In this document: piece after piece, positions 46,906-59,357 of the stretch
How positions within the stretch are numbered: the first letter of the stretch is position 1
Layout of the letters: each line of letters starts with the position of its first letter
NCBI GenBank assembly: GCA_050084515.1
Contig: CM114271.1
Location: 50,530,001-50,594,000 of the forward strand
DNA length: 64,000 bases
Reading direction: 5' to 3'
Origin: Blasia pusilla
Taxonomy: Eukaryota; Marchantiophyta; Marchantiopsida; Blasiales
Notes under the pieces: model-generated
Database searches by the model: none
The model's input: the letters and a program-made list of their open reading frames with translations, nothing else
Told to the model about the DNA's origin: nothing
Position numbers and translations under genes: made by a program

Positions 46906-48459
46906 TAAATTTAGAATGTACCTGCGCACTTAAAGTGGGACAAAAAAAATAGTAGAAACTCTATTTGAAATGGAGGTAAATCTGCAAGAACTCGGAGGAG
47001 TATTTCCAATGATGCAAAAATCAAATTACCCATAATTAGCTCGTAGTTAAAATTTCAAACTAACCCATCATTAATTGATACCTACTAGTCACGAGTTAAA
47101 TGTGTGTGACAAAATAACCACCAAATACCAGAAAATTTCTAATTACTCTTGTGACTTAGATTCCCAAATAGTTACCCTTGAAAGTGCAAGCTAGAATGAA
47201 ACTTATAAAACAATTTTGGGACCTCCAATCGTTAGAAGTGTGTTTAGTTATTATGTTATCCCGCTTGAACCGAAAATTGGCGTAGACGTGGATGTGTCAC
47301 AATTTTGGTCGTAGATTTCCTTTCATATAACTAAGTGTATTTATATACCCATGTAGACACCTACCTAAACCCTCATAAGCCCAGCTAGTGGGGACAATCG
47401 AAAATCCCTTTTTTCATGGGAAGATGGTCGCTTTTCTCCGCCCGACCCTAAAAAGCCGACTAGAAGAAGGCCACAATAGAATTCTTACATTCAGTTGGCC
47501 TTCAGCTTTTAACATCCAACAACATCTGGAGTGCACGTTAGGTACTCTTTTCCGAAAGAAGAGTCCGAGCTCCGCGTGTCAATCCTGGGGTCCGTTGGGA
47601 GGATCCCGTATTTGAATTCGTGTGGACATCTAGTCTCAAAGTCTGTGGTGGAGCCATGATAGGTAGTTGCATGGGTGTCGATATTAGCTTCGCGTTGAGA
47701 TCTAAACAACTCAGCAGTCGTCCTCCGGTGGTGAGATCGCTTGCAGCCCCTGAATAAACATTTCACTTTGCCACCTCAAACCACGTGTCGTGATATTTCT
47801 CCCTCTCCTACCAGGTGTCCACGCAAGTTATGTACGGATTGGACGCAATTGGTACCGATTCTCCGATTTGGAGGTGTAAATTAGGTGTTGTTTAGGATGC
47901 GGAGAGCATGGGATGCTACTGGATTTCGTGTCGATGATGGACTTTCCTTATGTACTAAAATGTGCTAAAGCTATTCCTATCTACGTGTGTCTAAGACAGA
48001 GAAAGGACCAAATGTCTAACATGACAGGAGTTGGCGTTGACCACGATGTTATGCTCTACACTTGTCCCCTGTCATGACTATTGCGGATCACGACAGGAAT
48101 GTCCTCGAGTACGAAGAAAAGCGTAGTTTAGTATATTATTTTTCAAATTAAATGATCATGGTAAAAAAGAAAGGAAATTTAAGTAGTCTACCTGTTACCT
48201 CTGATTACAAGAGCAGAACTGAAAAAAAACTCTGTTTTGGGAGATGGGTTCAAACGTAGCACGCGCTCGAGACTAGTTCTGGACCATGCGTACGTCTCGA
48301 TACCTCCACTCAAGTACTATTTAGCACTCGGGTCTACAGGAGACGAAGACATAGTTCCTTATTATCCTACTTTCTCACGAAATTCAAGGATAAATCTTCG
48401 CTAAGGCAAAGACAGGGTTGGTTCTCACGTCAATCCAGCGGGTTTAGATACACATTACG
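46906..48459. other. Unassigned DNA
   Basis: No recognised gene. An 85-codon minus-strand frame at 47766-47509 (MKCLFRGCKRSHHRRTTAEL) and higher CpG at 47.4-48.1 kb are the only features noted. Confidence 0.3.
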
Positions 48460-50100
48460 TCCTTGAAGACCAACATGAATCCTCACAAGTTAGATTTTCT
48501 CAACCTCCTAAACTCAAGATTAGCCTTGTGTCCCCATCTCATGGCATGGACCTCCAAATTTCCCAAATGTTCCTCAAAAATTTTATCTCGTTTCTATTAC
48601 TCATTGCATGTTATTAACCCTTTTCACTACCAACCAATATCCATGATTAGACATAAACTTAATGTGGTAGCCTACTTGATCATTGTGCATGTAGAAATGT
48701 AAACTAGAAATTCTTTTTTCTATAATTTTCAATAATTCCTCTATGGTTTATGAATACATAGCCTAACACATGTTATGGATTAACAAATACAAATCCACAC
48801 TCCATAGTAGTAAAATTAGGGACCGAGCTTCTCGATCAATTTTTTCTCAATAAAGGTTTTTTGGGAAACCAAGATAGTTTTTGATTTTGAAGGCCAAGAA
48901 TGCATTTACTAATCTAACGTGTGGATGATAGTTTTCTCTTGTATCCTCCATCCCTTCTAGATAACTAGAGAATAGGAAAAAGTTATCCACATAAATTGAA
49001 ATGGCCATAAAGGAGTATTTTCATAAGTGAAAGTAAATTCCGTAGAGAAAAGGACTCTTCATTTAATTTAACCATAAAAAACTCATCAATTTTCCAGTAC
49101 CATGTGCATTTTTTAACCCATGAATTGATTTCTTGAGAAGTAGTACCTTTCCTTCCTCCCCTTTCTCAACTAAACACTTAGAATGCTCCCTTAATATTTC
49201 CTCTAAATCGAGTGAATCTCAAAGTCATAGACTAATCATATTGCTAAAAACTACATTGTTGGTGAAGATTGATGAGGGGAAAAAGTATACTTGAAATTAA
49301 TCCCTCCATTTAGTTATATGCCTTTGTTACAAGTCTTCCTTTGACTTTTTCTAATTAACCATTATAATACTTTTTCTTGATCTAAAAAACCCATTTACAA
49401 CTAATGGGCTTCCATCCTTCAAGTAAATATGGATCTCTTGTTCGTGAGAAAGGACCAAGAGATCCATGCTCAATTTTTTTTGCTTCTTCCTACTCTTTTC
49501 AGTGCTTACCTTTTGAGAATTTTTCTATACTAAAATTTTTAATTCTTTAATATTGGAAATGGAAGCACTAATAAAAGAAAAACATTTAAACCTTATTTGA
49601 TTCTTCTTGAATCTCTTTTGTTTCCTTCTTCTTCCTCATGGTAAAAGAGTGCTCTTGAAGATTTTCTTGGTAGTTGTCACCATCTCTCTCCAAATGAGAC
49701 ACATCTTAAACATTGTGTTCTTTAGAACATATTTTTATTCATTGGTGCCTTCATATTAATTCTTGGGAAAGGCAAAGTTGGAAATATATCTCCTTGAGTT
49801 GGAGTAAAATACGATTTCTTTTGAAGCTTTGCAAGGCTTTGAAATATCATTAGATAGATTATATATCACATCTCTTTAGTTTCATGCTCTCTGGGTAATA
49901 GGATCATAACTTTGTAGGACCTTGGTCTATGATGATATCTTAAACAAGTAGTTTTACTCTTTGGTTCCTATATGGTAGAATTCTCTCGTGGCATCCAAAC
50001 CTAACATTCACATCCAAAACAATGAAAATGGGCCAATAAAGGGGGCTTATGGGACTTCTATTTCTTGCCTAAATGTATATGCCTATGTGGATTTTGTGAA
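48460..50100 (-). pseudogene. Very old Ty1/copia remnant (integrase end and RT)
   Basis: Minus-strand translation still shows copia order: an integrase C-terminal region near 50.0 kb (EPKSKTTCLRY then SRDV-like sequence), the RT start with WKPISCKWVF near 49.4 kb, VKGRLVTKA, EKGEEGKVLLLKKSIHGLKN near 49.15 kb, and SKCILGLQ near 48.9 kb. Stops occur every 20-40 codons, far more than in copia-1 or copia-2, so it is the oldest copia here. No LTR is found. Confidence 0.6.
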
Positions 50101-50437
50101 AACTGTACTATTGAAAAAATCTCACAAGTACATGGGATACTCTTGGTGTAATTTCTCTCTTAGTAAATATTCCATTTTTGAGATTTATTACAATTCCAAG
50201 ATATTATAAAATAGGAAGTGTCGACTTCTTTCGGTGCTTTTACCCCTAAGATTATAATTAAAATCTATACAACCTCATTAGGTATAGCATTGGTTGTGGC
50301 ATCATCCAAAATAGTTATTCTATTGTTAGATGGAGGACAAACAACAAATTCACACTTCAATATTCAAATGAAGGTTCATGAGACTTCTACATGTGAGTAA
50401 TCATTTCTCAAATATTATATCAGTTTTTGTGATTATA

Positions 50438-51265
50438 TACTGTTGTGCGCATACACATCGCTACACAACCCACATTGCTGGTCACATCTACACACCACAC
50501 AACACCGATCTTTCCCAACATATGGGTAGATCTAGACATAAAAAAAATACACACGAATATACACCGAGACCCCACAACCAACATCACAAGTAGTAAAAAT
50601 CGCTCACTTGGCCCAAAACTCCACTCATGAATCTACATCGGCATATCGAACCACATCCACCCTCTACTATGAGGGAATCCGGATGATAGCACCCTAACTC
50701 CTACACACCCACACATGTCTATGCAAGAGAGGCGCTCCTAAGGCTCAACCTGAGAAAGATGGGTTGAGAAAGCCATCTTTCCCACTCTTATATCTCTACG
50801 AAGAGCCAAAAAGTTCTTCCCCCAAAAATAACCCTACCAACGGTAACCTTCGTGCACACCTTATCGGGTGACTGTTGACTCGGTCAATAGCTTATTCATC
50901 GGACTAAAAAAAAAAGGAAATTGCCATAAAAATGTTCCTGACATAACTGACCTGTCACCAACCTCATCTGACATCTTAGGACAAAGTTACACTTGAACAA
51001 CCTGCTGACTCTCTATACCATCATCGCGATAGAACTCCACCTACGTCAAAATAAGTTGTGATAGTTGTCGTGCGTATACACATCGCTACACAATTCACAT
51101 CCCTAGTTACATCTACACACCACACAACACCGATCTTCCTCCACATACGGGTAGATCCATATATAAACAAAATATACTCACACATATACACCGAGATCCC
51201 AAAACCGCCCCTAGTTGGCAGTTGGGTCCCCCTATTTCCACATAGTAAAAATCTATGTACTTGAC
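50438..51265. repeat. Two direct repeats of about 150-200 bp, offset about 620 bp
   Basis: 50438-50610 and 51057-51265 share CATACACATCGCTACACAA, ATCTACACACCACACAACAC, GGGTAGATC and AGTAAAAATC in the same order. The second copy overlaps the end of the methyltransferase-like retroelement. They may be pieces of an LTR or a tandem duplication at the element's 3' end. 50611-51056 between them holds nothing recognised. Confidence 0.6.
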
Positions 51266-51617
51266 ATGATCTACTATCGTATACACATCTAGCACAACCG
51301 CGGAGTCATCCCTTAACATCGCCACATCGCAGCAATCCGTCGTGTTGATCCCTCCGAAGATATCTAACACTCTCGTACCCTGCTCCAAACATCGGCACGG
51401 CTCGTGCCTACCTCCGGACCTCGTCTGCATTCCACGCATCTCAACGCTCATCCCCAACAACGTTAACGAAGCTCCGCATCATGGGAAGAGACACCCATCC
51501 TAGCATATCTCTCTATAGGACTATCCGCTACAAAATGTCCTCTACATGTATGCTCCTCTTCTCGAACCCTCCTGATTGGCGAACACCACCTTTGAATGTT
51601 GCCAACGTGGTCACCAT
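51100..51617 (-). pseudogene. C5-methyltransferase-like 3' part of a retroelement, truncated
   Basis: The minus-strand frame 51460-51113 contains GTRVLDIFGGINT (VLDIFGGIN at 51370-51344). This resembles motif I (FxGxG, S-adenosylmethionine binding) of DNA cytosine-5 methyltransferases, with the last Gly as Asn. A one-base shift just after it gives RIAAM, continuing the resemblance. No PCQ catalytic motif follows before similarity ends. It is the direct continuation, across the copia-2 insertion, of the Gag-retropepsin element at 56911-59357. Retroelement-borne C5 methyltransferases are known in some plant-lineage and algal genomes; whether this belongs to that family needs a profile search. 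Confidence 0.45.
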
Positions 51618-51622
51618 ATCCT

Positions 51623-51932
51623 TGTGAAAAATTGCTAAACAATCATAACTAGTGGAAAACGGCTGACACATACACACCACCATGGAGAATAAAACTTGCA
51701 ATAAGAGAATGAGTAGAGGCTGGTCCTCTTCTCAATTATATAGGGTATGTACAAGCAACCCTAACCCTATCCTTAACCATTGTCTCGAGTTAGACTAATT
51801 GGGATTAACTAACCCTAGTTAGGATAATCCTGCTTAACTGACTAACCAAGATTAAGCTTCCCTAGTTCGTGTGAGTACCAAATGTAGCAGTTGAGGTGTC
51901 TCATGAGCTTGATTGTAACTCAATCTTCAATA
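51623..51932 (-). repeat. Copia-2 3' LTR, 310 bp
   Basis: Plus-strand reading TGTGAAAAATTG...CTTCAATA, so TA...CA on the element's strand. It contains telomere-like CAACCCTAACCCTA. Confidence 0.9.
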
Positions 51933-51934
51933 TT

Positions 51935-54900
51935 TCCCCTCAAGCTCATATCAATATCTCTAACGCCTAAATCCTTTCTAAACATCTCAAACTTATCTCT
52001 AGAAAATGCCTTTGTAAAGATGTTAGCAATTTGCTGATCTGTATCTATATACACAAAACCAATTTCTTGTGCAAGCACTTTCTCTCTGATAAAATGATGG
52101 TGCACCTCTACATGCTCTGTACGAGCATGAAACACAAGGTTATTAGCAAGCTTGATGCTACTAATATTGTCTGCATCTATTACACTAGGTCCTAAGTTAC
52201 TAACACCAATCTCAACAAGTAATCGATGAAGCCATACCGCCTCACATGCTACATTGGTTGCTCCTCTATACTCAGCCTCTGTTGAAGATAAAACAAATTT
52301 AGGTTGCTTCTTTGAAGCCCAACTTATAGGTGCGCTTCCCAAAGTAAATGAATAACCAGATGTGGAGTGTTTATCAGACACGCTTCCTGCCCAATTTACA
52401 TCTGTGAATCCCTGTAATTGAAAACTCGGAGAAGATACAAATTGAAGCCCGAATTTAATAGAGAATTTCATATACCGCATAATCCTCCTCACAGCATCAA
52501 GGTGAGGTTTTTGAGGTGCTTGCATAAATTGGCTCACTAGGCCAACAGTATAGCTCAAATCTGGTCTAGTTATAGTTAGATAGATCAAACTTCCAACCAT
52601 GTGCTGTACATATTAGAATTTGCAAGCGACTCTCCTTCATCCACTCTTACCTTCACGCCTCGATCCAACTGTAGAGATTGGCTTACAAGCCGTCATACCA
52701 TATTTTGAAAGCATATGAAGAGCATATTATCATCGTAGTAACCACATGCTCTCTCCAACCTTGATAAACTCAATACCAAGGAAGTACTTGAGTTCTCCCA
52801 AGTCCTTCATATCAAATTCTGCTTGTATCCTAAGTTTGACTTCTTGTACCATTTCTTCAGTACTCCCAATAATCAAGAGATTGTCAACATACAACACAAT
52901 GAGAACTGTATGATCTTGTCTTCACAAGACATATAAGGAGGAGTCAGAATCACATATCCTAAAACCCAACTCTTGTAGAACGTATGTAATCTTGCCATAC
53001 CAAGCTCTTGGAGCTTATTTGAGTCCGTATAGAGCTTTCTTCAACCTGTATACGCGAAGTGGAAACTTGGGATGCTCGTATCCAGGTGGTTGAGTCATAT
53101 ATACCTCCTCGTATAGATCTCCATTCAAGAAGGCATTCTTGACGTCTATGTGATGTAATCTCCACTTCTTACTTACTGCAACTGCAACCACTATTCTCGT
53201 AGTTGCCATCTTTGCAACAGGGCTAAATCTTTCCTCATAATAGATACCATATTGTTGTGCATAGCCCTTAGCCACCAATCTCGCTTTGTATTTGTTAATT
53301 ACACCATTTTGATTGCGCTTGATTTTGTAAACCCATTTGCAACCAATAGCTTCCTTACCTGAAGGTATATCAACTAGCTCCCATGTTTGTTGATGTCTTA
53401 ATGCAGCAAGCTCTGTCTCCGTAGCTTCAATCCATTTGGCTTTACTCGCAACTTCTTCAAAACAACTCGACTCCTGCTCTTGAAGGGTAGTCATTATATA
53501 TGCATGACGTGTCGCAAGGAAACCTTCATTTATGAATCTATGAACTGGATGTGTAACTCTACTTGATCTACAAAGTTATTGTTGAGAGGTAGATGCCTCT
53601 GACACCTGACTCGAGCTCTAGCTAGTGTCAACAGACTGAATATATACTCTTCCCGTCCATGGACTCATAGATTTAACTGATAAATCTAGGATCTCTCCTA
53701 ATCTTGCACTAGTACTTGGGGAAGTTGAAGACAATGTCTGTTGGTTTATAGTCATATTCTCCCCCTCAACAGACAAGTTTAGAGGTGGAATAGGCTCAGA
53801 TGGAGCATACCATGACTTTAGCTCATCAAAGATAACATCCCGACTAATAATAAGCTGCCTAGAGGATGGAATGTAACACTTAAACCCCTTAGTTCCATCA
53901 ACATAGCTAATAAAGATACATCTTTTAGACTTGGGATCTAATTTCTGACGTCTTTCAGAAGGAACATGAGCATAGCAGATACAGCCAAATACTTTCAAAA
54001 AGGAGAAATCAGGTTTACTTCCTGTGAAGACTTTGAATGAAGTTTTATCATGAATTCGTGATGTTGGAGTTTGGTTGATTAAGAAGACTGCACATGCTAC
54101 ATGCTCTTCCCAATACACCTTAGGCATATTTTTCTCATTCAGCATAGCTCGTGCCGCTTCAACAATATGTCGATTCTTCCTCTCAACCACTCCATTTTGT
54201 TGTGGAGTGTAACGGCAAGTCATTTGACATTGGATGCCATTATGACGTAAATAGTCATCAAACTCTGTTAAAAGATACTCTCCTCTTCCATCATAACGCA
54301 ATTTCAGAATGTGTTGTCTAATCTGCTTCTCTACTAGAACTCTGAATGTTTGGAATATTGAGAATACCTCTAACTTGCTTTCAAAAAGTATACCCATATA
54401 TACCTAGAGAAGTCATCAATAAATGAAACAAAGTAGTGGAAACCACTAAGGCTGTCCACACACCACTGTGGATCAATTTCAATATCTTGGATGCTCTTCT
54501 ACCTTGCTTTGGAAAAGGAAATCTAGCTTGTTTTCCAAATTGGCAAGCAGGATATACCTCTAATATAGCAATACCCGCTAATTTAGGGAGTCTTATTACT
54601 ATATTAGATGATGAAAGACTCTGTAATCTTTGAAGATTCATATGTCCAATTCTTTTATGTGACACATTTAGATCTGTGATTTGTTGGCCGGTTTGACCAT
54701 ACATTGTTGTTTGAATCTCTGGCATAGAAACATCTAATTTGAATATTCTGCCATATCTAGTTCCTTAGGCTATCGTAGTTTGGTCATTCATTATTTCAAT
54801 GAAATAACCATTTGCGTTTAACTTCACTTGATAATCGTGTTCTACTATCTGTCCTACAGAGATCAGATTTCTTGTAATAGTAGGAACATAGAGAACATTT

Positions 54901-56077
54901 TGAAGAGCACAAAGACCATCTGATGTTATTGGAACTTTATCGGTATGCGTGATATGATATTGAGTGTCATCTCCTGTGAGCACAATTACAGAATCTTTCA
55001 CGGCTCCAAACTATTTCACTTGTGAGGTCATGTGATTTGATGCACCGGAGTCAATGTACCAATCTGCTGTCGAGTCTTTCTTGTCCATTGCTCCCATATG
55101 ATGAGTCATGACCAAGAGATGCTCCGTTTGTGAATGTTGTTGTTCTTGGTACTGCTCTTGGTATTGTTGCTCCACATAGTTTTGTTGCTGTAAGGCTCAT
55201 GTTCTAAAATCTGCTTTCTTCTTGAAGCAAAAATTTGCATAGTGACCCTTTATCCCATAGTAATTGCAAGATCCAGGGACCCTTTGTTGTTGACCTCGAT
55301 CCCAACGGTTTCCACCATCACCACCTTGTGATTGTGTGTGGTACTGGTTCGTAGTTGATTGAGTGGCGTTATATTGAGTGCCTCTTCCTCCATATGCTTG
55401 ATATCCATCATGACCACGGAAGTTTTTGCCACGATCCTTGCCTCTGTTTGATCCATAACCTGCAAATAGCGCACTCTCTGTAAATTAAACGAGCTAGCGC
55501 TGCCTACCAGACGCATCTCTTCACAGATCAACAGAGGAACTAACTCTTGAAAGGTTAGATACTTCTTTCTCACAGAGATAGAGGTCTCAAAGGACTTGTA
55601 ATCCCTTGAAAGACCTTGAAGAGTGAATAAAATAAGATCATCATCTTCTACTGTCATTCCAATGCTATTCAACTGATCAACAATATGTCTAATATTCAAA
55701 ATTTAATCATTGATGCTCTGCGATCCTTTCCTCACTTCATTCAATTGCTGTTTCAATTGAAGCTTTCTGGCCTTTGTAGATGTTTGGAATAGCTTTTCCA
55801 ATGCATCCCAGATCTCCTTCGGAATATCAACATCTTGGATGTAACCTATCATTGGCGAACTGATCATTATTGAAATGTAGTGGATTACTTGTCTTGTGCG
55901 TTTGTTCCAAGCGTGAACATTCAAGTCTCTTGAGTCACCTTCTGGCTTGGCCTCATCACCTGTGACAAGCTCCCATAGCTCTTGATCCATGAGAAATTGT
56001 TTCATGCGAAACTTCTACACATTGTAATTCTGCTTGTCTAGCTTCTCGCTTGTGATTGCTATTGAGGAATACTCCAT
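51935..56077 (-). pseudogene. Copia-2 Gag-Pol, full length but with several lost catalytic residues
   Basis: Gag starts at ATG 56077 (MEYSSIAITSEKLDKQNYNV), then a TAG at 56017-56015 sits where Trp is expected. A zinc knuckle at 55268-55226 reads CNYYGIKGHYANFC, with its second Cys as Tyr. The protease DSGAS (55052-55038) is intact. Integrase: the first catalytic Asp is Gly (IHSGVW, near 54460) and a zinc-binding Cys is Tyr (VYPACQFGKQ); the second Asp and the Glu (NGVVERKNR) remain. The longest frame, 54397-53618, covers the core and C-terminus. RT: GCKWVYKIKRNQNG; the active site is YVDN (52891-52880) instead of YVDD. RNase H: TDVNWAGS instead of a DADWAG-type motif; STEAEYRG is intact. Most changes equal G-to-A on the coding strand. 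Not autonomous. Confidence 0.92.
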
Positions 56078-56582
56078 GATAAACGATTTCACTCACAAAA
56101 AACATAATTTCAGGCTTTCTACTGCTCCAATTGAAGCATAGACCACTCCTACATAAAAATCGACCTGAAATTTGCCAAAATTTATCAATTGTATGAAAGA
56201 ACTAGTCGAAATTGGCTTGTAGAGAGCAAACTGCACAACTTTTCTTCACTTATTGCACTTTCCTACATTGAAATTGATGCTACAAGAGCTCAGAGTATCA
56301 GAATCGAGCGATTTTGGATGCGCTCGAAAGCTCTCGACGAGCTCTACCAGAAGGCTAGAACCCTCTTTCAACATCATTCTAGCCGAAGCGGACCCAAACG
56401 GCTGAATCGACCGGGAAAGCCCTAAAAAATGCCTTTAAAGTTTTATCACCGTCAAAGTTCCACCTGAAATTTGCACCCACTAAGCTCTGAAGAAAATTTC
56501 CTTCTTCCAAATTGAAATTGTGCCTTCTCTTGCCTCTCTTCTCTCTTCAAACACAAAGAATTTTAAGTGATGTTCTCTTGCC

Positions 56583-56594
56583 GCTCTGATACCA
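56583..56594 (-). promoter_or_regulatory. Primer-binding site of copia-2
   Basis: The minus strand reads TGGTATCAGAGC, complementary to the 3' end of plant initiator tRNA-Met, immediately next to the LTR end at 56595. It primes minus-strand DNA synthesis. Confidence 0.9.
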
Positions 56595-56905
56595 TGTGGA
56601 AAACTGCTAAACAAGTATAATTGATGGAAAACGACTCTCTCACACACACACCACCATGGAGAACAAAATTTTCAATGACAGAATGAGTGGAGGCTGGTCC
56701 TCTTCTCAATTATATAGGGTATGTACAAACAACCCTAACCCTACCCTTAATCATTGTCTCGAGTTAGACTAACTAGGATTACTAACCATAGTTAGGATAA
56801 TCGTGCTTAACTGACTCACCAAGATTAAGCTTCCCTACTTTGTGTGAGTACCAAATGTAGCAATTCAGGTGTCTCATGAGCTTGACTGTAAGTCAATCTT
56901 CAATA
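56595..56905 (-). repeat. Copia-2 5' LTR, 311 bp
   Basis: TGTGGAAAACTG...CTTCAATA on the plus strand; terminal TA...CA on the element's strand. The right target duplication ATCCT follows directly. Confidence 0.9.
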
Positions 56906-56910
56906 ATCCT

Positions 56911-59357
56911 CACGTGGTCGACCACCACTACTCCCTGCAAACAACATCGGTAGATGGCTCACCTGTTCATCACATGATCGCCACCCTGGCCGATAAGAAA
57001 GAGTCTCCTCCCAAAAATCCAGAATAAACCCAAGGGGATACAACACCATACTCCCTACCAACACATCATATGACTCTGCCGATGTCGTAATCGCCCGAGT
57101 GCACACCATTGCACTATCCGACTCATGCTCTAGCTTGAGTCTAACCATCAACTCTTGTCAAGTCATGTACTACGTGGGTGATACACCCCTAATAGAGGTC
57201 TCTATCTGAAAGGGACAACGCTCGATGTTGCCTTTCCGTAATCTCAACGCCCAACATGTCGCCTTCCCTAACAAGGGTTGCGCTCTCAAATCAAGTAGGA
57301 CGCGTTGTAGCTGATACACCGTACTTATGGGACAAACCAAGCAAAAAACTCTTGCTCGGTTATTCAATAATACCACATCCGGTGTGATCATGGCTCAATC
57401 TATTACCGACCTAGATGACATATCTACCAACTTTGCCGCCGCAGCATGCCATGACTTAGTGGGAGACATCTTGAGCACCTGCTCTGAGGGCAAGTCGATT
57501 ACCTCCTCAACTACCTCTAAACAAGAGGCATTCACCTCTCCACGCTCATACAACATGGCGGCCCGCTGGAACACCTCCGCTGGTCCAACTCCCAACGTCA
57601 CCAACTCCATGGCAGAAAACAATAGAGTTTGACTCATCCTAGTGCCCACCTCCAACAACATGGTCAACATTGGCTCCTCTCGAGCTGGCATAGGAATCGT
57701 CTCTCCAACTCCTCGTAATGTCGATGCACCTGTCTCACCCGTGGGTACTACCGGTTGTGAAGGCACCATCAACGGTGTATGAAGTGCCTCCGACAATGTG
57801 AACGAGTGGAAAACCTTGGCCTTCCGCCCATCGGTCCCTTCTTGTGGGTCAATCTCAACCCCACCTCTTGATGGCTCGATTACTCTTGCAAAGACCATGA
57901 GTCACCACCTCAATAACCTCAACCTGAGCCGCACTACACATAAATCCCATCCCCGTAGAATCCTCACCAACATCGTGGTAAGAACTAGAGGTGCCTCACT
58001 AGCTACTCTCAGCTCCAGACTTGCCTGTAGTTGCATCATCGTCATGGCATCAATCCTCTTCTCCAACTGACCGATGCGCATAACGAGGGTTGCATCGGGT
58101 GCACGTCCTCCATCTCCTATGATTGGTCATGGCACTCGCCACTACGATCATCCACCAACTCTCTTGCCCCAAAGTCTCTCGCCTACTTCTACACGTATCT
58201 CCCAACGAAGATCATAACACCTATCCCTAGTGTTATCATATTGATGACAATGAACACACTACAACTATGGTGGGGCCATCCTCTGTGGCTCCTGAGCATT
58301 CGGAGGTGCCTGTGGCCCTCTCCCATACTATGGGCAATCCCTCTGCCTATATGATCCACCACACGTCAAACAAGCCAACCCTTGTCCCTATTGGGAAACA
58401 TATGTCGGTACAAGCCATTGCATCATCGGCTTACAATACCCACCCTGCTCTCTAGGCCCATCGGCCCGCTCTCGTGGTACTGGTGCATGCTAGGACACAT
58501 GTGGGTCTACTCCTACTCGTCAACCCGTCGAGTTCCCCAAAAATCCTGTGGTTATATGCTCCTCACTCATGTTGAGCTCTACCCACTCACACAACTCGAA
58601 GACCACCTTCAATGTGGGCTTCTCCGTATGAAGCAACATCGTATCCCAAACTCTCCTTTGCAGCTCCTCGTCCAGCACCCCGTACCAATACTAACTGACT
58701 GTCTCTCAATCACCCCATATGTCGCAACGATCAATCGCCGCTTGTGCGTGAACGCCTCCCTTAGACTCTCACCCAATCTCCGCTGAAAATCCTCAGAGAC
58801 TCTTGACTTTTCGGTCCGTATGCCTTGGTAGCTCCTCCCCAACTGTCGGAAGAACTCCATTGTAGGACTCAAACTGGATGGTCCTCTACCACGAGAGGTC
58901 TCTGCCACCTCACCACTCTCACTGCCATGCTCCCTATCTAGTCCCTGGGTTGATGGTGTAGGTCTCTCCGCTCTTACTATCCCATCATACGCCTCGGCCT
59001 CGCTATGCGGCTACTAGTGGACACATACCTTGGAGCCTAATACACCCTCCAAGAATTGATCTCTACAGAGTATAGAGATCAAAACTCCATGTAAATATTC
59101 ATCTGCGGACCCTCTAAGTGTTGGAAAAATCCCATCCATGCCATAAAAGGGTTGAACCGTGTAGGGGTCCGTATCTCTTGGAAGTCGTATGATGTGTCAA
59201 ACTCCTGGATGAAATCGTCAAGATCTATAGTGCCTACCGCACCCAAGAAATGACGCATGCCCCGGCGGCCCATGTCGTCCATCTCTCTCCACGTATCACC
59301 GTACCCGTTTGAGATCTCGTCACCAGACCCGCTGTCTAGTAATGACAATCCAACCAT
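56911..59357 (-). pseudogene. Gag-retropepsin part of a methyltransferase-like retroelement, decayed
   Basis: From 59357 downward: a Gag N-terminal region (GTIDLDDFIQEFDTSYDFQE, FMAWMGFFQHLEGP); a capsid-like retrotransposon-gag segment at 58908-58609 (RRLGESLREAFTHKRRLIVA); two zinc knuckles, CLTCGGSYRQRDC (58375-58333; His as Tyr) and CVHCHQYDNTRDRC (58256-58217; His as Asn); a variable region at 57898-57395; a retropepsin-like domain whose DSGA-type site reads DLRA (57292-57281) with QPLLGKATCWAL after it; and AESYDVLVGSMVLYPLGF near 57065, then WEETLSYRPGW. The order Gag, two knuckles, retropepsin and VLVG...YPLG module precedes a methyltransferase in a known plant retroelement class; no RT is seen. 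Many stops. Copia-2 inserted at its downstream end. Confidence 0.65.

Larger units (their letters stand above)
51618..56910 (-). mobile_element. Ty1/copia element 2, complete with LTRs and target duplication
   Basis: LTRs 51623-51932 and 56595-56905, flanked by ATCCT at 51618-51622 and 56906-56910. The primer site TGGTATCAGAGC (56594-56583, minus) abuts the 5' LTR and fits initiator tRNA-Met. The polypurine tract GAGGGGAAA lies next to 51932. LTRs differ by roughly 10% by eye, so the insertion is old. It splits the methyltransferase-like retroelement: both flanks are parts of that one minus-strand element. Confidence 0.95.

Noticed and set aside
57327-58786. Several plus-strand frames of 90-134 codons as genes
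   Set aside because: They are antisense to the Gag/retropepsin reading, which shows zinc knuckles and family motifs on the minus strand.
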